Shown here: piece by piece, positions 6,145 to 10,215 of the stretch | Layout: the number at the start of each line of letters is the position of its first letter | How positions within the stretch are numbered: the stretch's first letter is position 1 | Source of the DNA: an uncultured Mycoplasmatota bacterium | GTDB taxonomy: Bacteria; Bacillota_I; Bacilli_A; RF39; UBA660 | DNA length: 10,215 bases | Direction of reading: 5' to 3' | Assembly (NCBI GenBank): GCA_946007485.1 | Contig: CAMGAM010000038.1 | Coordinates: 1 to 10,215 of the forward strand | Made by a program: the position numbers and the translations under genes | The notes under the pieces: generated by a model | Databases searched by the model: none | Seen by the model: the letters and a program-made list of their open reading frames with translations, nothing else | What the model was told of the DNA's origin: nothing

Positions 6145-6262
6145 ACTATAGTATTATTCACTTACAAACAAATTTATTTTGTATGTTAGTTTTTGATAAA
6201 ACCCTTATTTATAAATAAAAAATACTATAGTAATTTTTCACTATAGCATTTTTAGTATACGA
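6145..6262. other. Predicted element-chromosome junction (attL or attR) with ACTATAGT repeats
   Basis: The carboxypeptidase homology ends at codon GTA 6258-6260, and a stop follows at once, so the junction is placed at about 6255-6262, around the palindrome GTATAC (6255-6260). On the element side, ACTATAG(T) occurs at 6145-6152, 6224-6231 and 6240-6246. Serine integrases bind repeated or inverted motifs beside the crossover, so these copies are candidate binding sites. The exact crossover dinucleotide cannot be read from one junction. Confidence 0.5.
6218..6253 (-). terminator. Hairpin at the element edge, probable terminator
   Basis: AAAAATGCTATAGT (6240-6253) and ACTATAGTATTTTT (6218-6231) pair over 14 bp on the minus strand with one G-U wobble and an 8-base loop, ending in a U-run. 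It begins at the stop codon of the truncated carboxypeptidase. It would stop host transcription from entering the element, and may double as an integrase-binding inverted repeat. Confidence 0.65.
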
Positions 6263-6899
6263 CTTTATTAGTGTTAACAAGCCAAAATTTCTTATCCGTA
6301 TTTTCTCTCAAATAATCCTCATAAGTTCCCGTAAATTCCAAAATTTTTTCGTGCTTAATAAGTTCTCTTGCCATAACAGCCATATCGTGAGCAGAAGAAT
6401 AATGATTTTCAGCCTCTAACCCCGTAACATTTTTAAAATTAGTATTTTCTAACCCTAGTTCTTTGGCTCTATTATTCATAAGCTTAACAAACTCTTCTTC
6501 TGTTCCCGCTATTTTTTCGGCCATTGCAACAGCAGCATCATTTCCCGATGCAATAGCAATACCCTTTACCATATCTTTAACACTCATAACCTCGCCAGCT
6601 TCCAAAAAAATTTGTGAACCACCCATACTACTAGCATTTTCACTAGCTGTTACCTCATCATCCCAAGATAAATTACCATTTTCTATATTCTCCATTATAA
6701 GAAGCATTGTCATTATTTTTGTCATTGATGCTGGTGGAAGTTTCTCATAACTATTCTTTTCAAATAAAATATCTCCCGTAGATGCCTCCATTATAATTGC
6801 ACTTTTTGCATTTTCAGCTAATGACGTTTCATCCTCAGCATAAACAAATCCACATCCAAATATTACACAAATAATTAAATAACAAACTTTTTTAAACAT
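6252..6899 (-). CDS. D-Ala-D-Ala carboxypeptidase (DacA/DacF-like, peptidase S11), truncated at the C-terminus by the element
   Basis: This 215-residue product is the first part of a penicillin-binding-protein-type carboxypeptidase that trims the terminal D-Ala from peptidoglycan stem peptides outside the membrane. It has a signal peptide (1-21, basic start, hydrophobic core, VYA cleavage-like end), the active-site SMTK (S58, K61) and SGN (118-120). The sequence then runs normally to WLVNTNK and ends with VVY and a stop. Family members are about 380 residues and continue with an LVRFY-like stretch and the GVDGLKTG motif. The third catalytic motif (KTG) and the C-terminal beta domain are therefore lost, and the protein is probably inactive. 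ATG 6897-6899 is preferred to the in-frame GTG 6906-6908 because AGGTG at six bases is its ribosome binding site. Its base composition is less AT-extreme than its neighbours. Confidence 0.85.
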   Translation of the reverse strand: MFKKVCYLIICVIFGCGFVYAEDETSLAENAKSAIIMEASTGDILFEKNSYEKLPPASMTKIMTMLLIMENIENGNLSWDDEVTASENASSMGGSQIFLEAGEVMSVKDMVKGIAIASGNDAAVAMAEKIAGTEEEFVKLMNNRAKELGLENTNFKNVTGLEAENHYSSAHDMAVMARELIKHEKILEFTGTYEDYLRENTDKKFWLVNTNKVVY

Positions 6900-6942
6900 T
6901 CCATTCACCTAATAAATAGTATGCAAACTATGTCAGAAAATG

Positions 6943-6972
6943 AAAAAATGGCTCTTATTTGAACCATTTTTT
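6943..6972 (-). terminator. Rho-independent terminator of the repeat surface protein gene
   Basis: AAAAAATGGTTC (6961-6972) pairs with GAGCCATTTTTT (6943-6954) through one G-U wobble and a 6-base loop. Flanking A and U runs make it potentially bidirectional. It starts one base after the TAG stop codon. Confidence 0.85.
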
Positions 6973-6973
6973 A

Positions 6974-9900
6974 CTAAGCCTCTTTTCTTCTTCTTAGAAT
7001 AATAAGCATAAATGCAATCATTCCAATAATAGAACCAAGACCATTAATACCATCTACACCAGTAATTGGTGCAACTTCTTGTACTATTTTCTTGTATACA
7101 AATTTAACAACTTTATCATCTTCAGCATATTCACCTTTAGTATCACCAATAACTTCTACTAAAGTATAACCAGGAATAACTGGAGTATCAACTTCATAAT
7201 CATCATAAATTCTTCCTGTTGTAGTTTCATCATCCTTAATTTTATTACCATCTTCGTCTTCTACTACAACTGTAACTTTACTCTTAATTAAATTATAGTA
7301 TACTCTAATAACATTATCATCTTCATTCGTTCCTATAACTAAAGGCATTCCCTCTACGCTATTAAATTCATAACCTTCTTTAATTTTATCAGGATATTCA
7401 TTAATTTCTTCTTCGAATAAAGCTTCATTTTCTTCGGTAAGACTACTATCCTTAGTATATCCTTTACCTTTTATTTGTTCAAAGTAATACTCTATAGTAT
7501 AATTAAAGTAATCTTTTACATAGTATACACTAACAATACTATCATTATCTACAACTTCAATATCATTTCCTTTTACATCATCTAACTTATAACCTTCTTT
7601 ATTCTTATCAAGATAAGTAGTTTCTGTTCCATAGATAACATTATTTACAGTATAGCCAGCATCTTCATCTAACTCACCATCATAATAATATTCTACTTTG
7701 TAACTTAAATCATCTATTGTTTTAAAGTAAACCTTTACCGTAATATTATTATTTGTAACTGCTTCATTATTATTTTTGACATCTACAAAATAATATCCAG
7801 TATGATCAATATCTTTATAACTTGTTCTTGTTCCATATACTACATTTGATTCCGTATAAGATAATTTGTCATTGATTTCACCATCAAAATAATATTCTAC
7901 ATTATAGTGTAAATCATTAATCTTTTTATAATATACCCTAACTATATTACTATTATCTTTAACTTCTACACCATTACCAGTAGCTTTATCAAATCTATAA
8001 CCTTCTCTTATTTTATCAGTATAAGTAGTTTCTGTTCCATAAGTAACATTAGTAATCGTATCAGTAAGATTATTATCAATCTTATTATCATAATAGTATT
8101 CTACTCTATAACTCAAATCATTTCTAAGTCTATAGTATACATTAATCAAATTATTATCACTAATTTCACTTATTGTAAGTGGTAAATTATCAACTCTATC
8201 AAGTACATAACCATCCTTAACTTTATCAGTATAAGAATTAACAACATCTCCATAAAGTCCACTATTAGTTTCTGTTGCATTTGTATCTAAGATATTATCA
8301 TAGTAATATTTAACTGTATAATTAAATGTATCTTTTACATAGTATACCCTAACTACTATTTCACTATTTTTAACACTTACATTATTATTAGTTACTTTAC
8401 TAAATTTATATCCTGTCTTATTTTTGTTAGCATAAGTAGTCTTATCACCATAAGAAACATTATAAACTGCATAAGTATTATTATTATCAATTACTCCATC
8501 ATAATAATATTCTACTTTATAGCTTAAATCTTTAATATATTCATAATACACTTTAACTGTTATATTGTTATTAGTTACCTTAACATCATTATTAACAACA
8601 TTTTTAAATCTATATCCCTCTTTTACCTTATCAATATAAGTAGTTGTTGCTCCATAAGTAACATCTTTAACAGTATATCCATTATCAGGATCAATTTTTC
8701 CGTCATAGTAATATTCTACATTGTATTTAAGGTCATTAATTGTTTTATAATAAACCTTAACAATAGTATTATTATCCGTAACTTCTACATCATTACCAAT
8801 AACTTTATCAAATCTATATCCTTCTTTTACTTTGTCAGTATAAGTAGTCTTTGTTCCATAAGTAACATTAGTAATTGTATCAGTTAAATTAGGATCTTTA
8901 TCTCCATCAAAATAATATTCTACTTTATAACCCAAATCATTAATAGTTTCAAAGTATATTTTAACAGTAAGACTATTATCTTTAACCTCTTTACCAACGT
9001 TTTCTTCTTTTACCTTATAAAAACCAGTATAATCAACATTTTTATAACTTGTTCTTGTTCCATACTCTACATTATTTTCTGTATAAGATAAGTTATCATT
9101 TTTAACATCATCAAAATAATATTCTACATTATAGTGTAAATCATTAATCTTTTTATAATATACCCTAACTATATTACTATTATCTTTAACTTCTACACCA
9201 TTACCAGTAGCTTTATCAAATCTATAACCTTCTCTTATTTTATCAGTATAAGTAGTTTCTGTTCCATAAGTAACATTAGTAATCGTATCAGTAAGATTAT
9301 TATCAATCTTATTATCATAATAGTATTCTACTCTATAACTCAAATCATTTCTAAGTCTATAGTATACATTAATCAAATTATTATCACTAATTTCACTTAT
9401 TGTAAGTGGTAAATTATCAACTCTATCAAGTACATAACCATCCTTAACTTTATCAGTATAAGAATTAACAACATCTCCATAAAGTCCACTATTAGTTTCT
9501 GTTGCAGAATTATCTAGTATTTCATTATAATAATATTTAACTGTATAATTAAATGTATCTTTTACATAATACACTTTAACAACTAAATGATTATCTTTAA
9601 CTAAAACCTTATTATTTTCAACATTGCTAAGTTTATATCCAGTTTTCTTCTTATCAATAAAAGTAGTTTCTGTACCATATTCTACATTATTAACACTATA
9701 AGAGGCATCTTTTTCCTTAACTCCATCATAATAGTATTCTACTTTATAACTAAGGTCCTTAATTTTTTCAAAATAAACCTTAACAACTAAACTATTATCA
9801 GTAACTTTAATACCAACTTTTTCTTCGCTTACTTTATAGTAACCAGTATAGTCTACTTCCTTATATTTAGTAGCAGTTCCATACTCTACATTATTTTCTG

Positions 9901-10215
9901 TATAAGATAAATCTTTATTTTCTACACCATCAAAATAATATTTTACCTCATAACTTAAATCTTTTATTTTTTCATAATACACTTTAACAACTACATCATT
10001 ATTAATAACCTCAGTTTCATTATTAACAACTTCTTTAAATCTGTAACCTTCTTTAATTTTGTCTTCATAAGTAGTTTTTGTACCATATTCTACATTATTA
10101 ACAGAATAGCTATTATTAATATCAATTACATTATCGTAATAATACTCTACATTATAAGATAAATTTCTAATTTTTTCATATTTAACCTGAACAACCGTTG
10201 AATTATCTTTAATTT
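6974..10215 (-). CDS. Large tandem-repeat surface protein with MucBP-like domain and C-terminal anchor, 5'-partial
   Basis: The frame is open to the right edge (1079 visible residues plus stop), so the true start, signal peptide and any N-terminal domain are outside. Internal GTG or ATG codons are not starts. Fourteen units of about 67 residues follow each other, each beginning LSYKVEYYYDG-like, with a central NVxYGT and TTYTDKxKEGYRF, and ending VKVYY. They are Tyr-, Asn- and Asp-rich and look like small beta domains. A MucBP-like domain follows (from KVTVVVEDEDG to VVKFVYKK), the type that binds mucin-like glycans in surface proteins. The end has APITG, a hydrophobic segment (IIGMIAFMLIIL) and RRRKEA, like a sortase signal with a non-canonical motif. 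A stalk-like adhesin is inferred. Units starting FNYT (third, ninth and thirteenth after the first visible one) form a divergent subtype. Confidence 0.82.
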   Translation of the reverse strand, partial: IKDNSTVVQVKYEKIRNLSYNVEYYYDNVIDINNSYSVNNVEYGTKTTYEDKIKEGYRFKEVVNNETEVINNDVVVKVYYEKIKDLSYEVKYYFDGVENKDLSYTENNVEYGTATKYKEVDYTGYYKVSEEKVGIKVTDNSLVVKVYFEKIKDLSYKVEYYYDGVKEKDASYSVNNVEYGTETTFIDKKKTGYKLSNVENNKVLVKDNHLVVKVYYVKDTFNYTVKYYYNEILDNSATETNSGLYGDVVNSYTDKVKDGYVLDRVDNLPLTISEISDNNLINVYYRLRNDLSYRVEYYYDNKIDNNLTDTITNVTYGTETTYTDKIREGYRFDKATGNGVEVKDNSNIVRVYYKKINDLHYNVEYYFDDVKNDNLSYTENNVEYGTRTSYKNVDYTGFYKVKEENVGKEVKDNSLTVKIYFETINDLGYKVEYYFDGDKDPNLTDTITNVTYGTKTTYTDKVKEGYRFDKVIGNDVEVTDNNTIVKVYYKTINDLKYNVEYYYDGKIDPDNGYTVKDVTYGATTTYIDKVKEGYRFKNVVNNDVKVTNNNITVKVYYEYIKDLSYKVEYYYDGVIDNNNTYAVYNVSYGDKTTYANKNKTGYKFSKVTNNNVSVKNSEIVVRVYYVKDTFNYTVKYYYDNILDTNATETNSGLYGDVVNSYTDKVKDGYVLDRVDNLPLTISEISDNNLINVYYRLRNDLSYRVEYYYDNKIDNNLTDTITNVTYGTETTYTDKIREGYRFDKATGNGVEVKDNSNIVRVYYKKINDLHYNVEYYFDGEINDKLSYTESNVVYGTRTSYKDIDHTGYYFVDVKNNNEAVTNNNITVKVYFKTIDDLSYKVEYYYDGELDEDAGYTVNNVIYGTETTYLDKNKEGYKLDDVKGNDIEVVDNDSIVSVYYVKDYFNYTIEYYFEQIKGKGYTKDSSLTEENEALFEEEINEYPDKIKEGYEFNSVEGMPLVIGTNEDDNVIRVYYNLIKSKVTVVVEDEDGNKIKDDETTTGRIYDDYEVDTPVIPGYTLVEVIGDTKGEYAEDDKVVKFVYKKIVQEVAPITGVDGINGLGSIIGMIAFMLIILRRRKEA
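7882..8279 (-). repeat. 398-bp exact direct repeat, copy A
   Basis: By eye this block is identical to 9109-9506 over 398 bases, at a constant offset of 1227. It covers most of one FNYT-type unit, one complete following unit and the first residues of the next. Exact identity beside strongly diverged neighbours implies a recent duplication or gene conversion, or an assembly collapse or expansion. Confidence 0.85.
9109..9506 (-). repeat. 398-bp exact direct repeat, copy B
   Basis: Partner of 7882-8279. The flanks diverge immediately on both sides (ACATCAT against CACCAT at one edge, GAATTATC against TTTGTATC at the other), so the boundaries are sharp. Confidence 0.85.

Larger units (their letters stand above)
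1..6260. mobile_element. Serine-recombinase integrative element, right end only (left end outside window)
   Basis: The element is inferred from a large serine recombinase gene lying a few hundred bases from a carboxypeptidase gene that stops in mid-domain at 6252. Between them are only a 34-residue ORF and short repeats, the usual layout of an integrase next to its attachment site. Everything to the left (helix-turn-helix protein, Shedu nuclease, sigma factor, small ORF, Rel-like protein) would then be cargo, because the missing 3' part of the carboxypeptidase gene does not reappear in the window. The left limit is unknown. The Rel-like gene could still be host DNA if the target gene lost its 3' end. 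No conjugation or phage structural genes are visible, so the element class (ICE, mobilizable element, phage remnant) cannot be decided. Confidence 0.6.
7281..10215 (-). repeat. Array of fourteen ~200-bp coding repeats
   Basis: The array encodes the ~67-residue units of the surface protein and continues beyond the right edge. Most units differ clearly at the DNA level, showing an old array, but two blocks are identical. The spacing of those blocks (1227 bp) equals six units, indicating a higher-order repeat. Confidence 0.85.

Noticed and set aside
6463..6750. Plus-strand 95-codon open frame
   Set aside because: It is antisense to the catalytic part of the carboxypeptidase, with no ribosome binding site and a low-complexity product.
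4495..6972. Shared AAATGGTTCA...GAGCC sequence at 4500-4523 and 6951-6970, considered as element attachment repeats
   Set aside because: Both are parts of terminator hairpins next to stop codons, the loops differ, and the second lies on the host side beyond the disrupted gene, so similarity is better explained by terminator form.
9980..9982. Internal GTG as the start of the surface protein
   Set aside because: The frame continues upstream with another full repeat unit to the window edge, and no ribosome binding site precedes this codon.
7281..10215. Repeat array considered as CRISPR or intergenic repeats
   Set aside because: Repeats are about 200 bp, continuous in one reading frame and encode a consistent protein unit without spacers.

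Overview
The window is very AT-rich, and every convincing gene lies on the minus strand, so transcription runs from right to left. Strong AGGAGG-type ribosome binding sites, TTGACA/TATAAT promoters, U-tract hairpin terminators, a DacF/DacA-type D-Ala-D-Ala carboxypeptidase and a C-terminally anchored repeat surface protein point to a low-GC Gram-positive (Bacillota) bacterium, probably host-associated. I cannot name the species.

Right part (about 6255-10215), read as host chromosome. A very large tandem-repeat surface protein runs in from beyond the right edge and ends at 6974 in a MucBP-like domain, an APITG-like motif, a membrane segment and an RRRK tail. A terminator follows. Next comes a D-Ala-D-Ala carboxypeptidase gene that keeps its signal peptide and its SxxK and SGN motifs. 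It breaks off just after LVNTNK, before the region that carries the KTG motif.

Middle and left part (1 to about 6260), read as an integrative element inserted into that carboxypeptidase gene. From the junction leftwards it holds: an imperfect inverted repeat that also looks like a terminator; a 34-residue ORF with an excellent ribosome binding site; a large serine recombinase; a helix-turn-helix protein; a Shedu (DUF4263) anti-phage nuclease; a roughly 500-base non-coding region with a near-consensus promoter firing straight into a terminator hairpin and several DNA dyads; a small sigma-70-family factor; a small cysteine-rich ORF; and a long RelA/SpoT-type protein that leaves the window. That Rel protein keeps every HD hydrolase residue but has Gln in place of the synthetase catalytic Glu, and its downstream synthetase motif is degenerate. 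The rest of the carboxypeptidase is not seen, so the other end of the element should lie left of base 1.

Main points of interest: (i) the integrase, small ORF and disrupted dac gene junction; (ii) Shedu as defence cargo; (iii) a Rel homologue that looks hydrolase-biased, possibly carried by the element; (iv) the promoter-hairpin unit at 2596-2685, which looks like a tiny RNA gene or an attenuator; (v) a 398-bp exact duplication inside the repeat gene. No tRNA, rRNA or CRISPR array was recognised.
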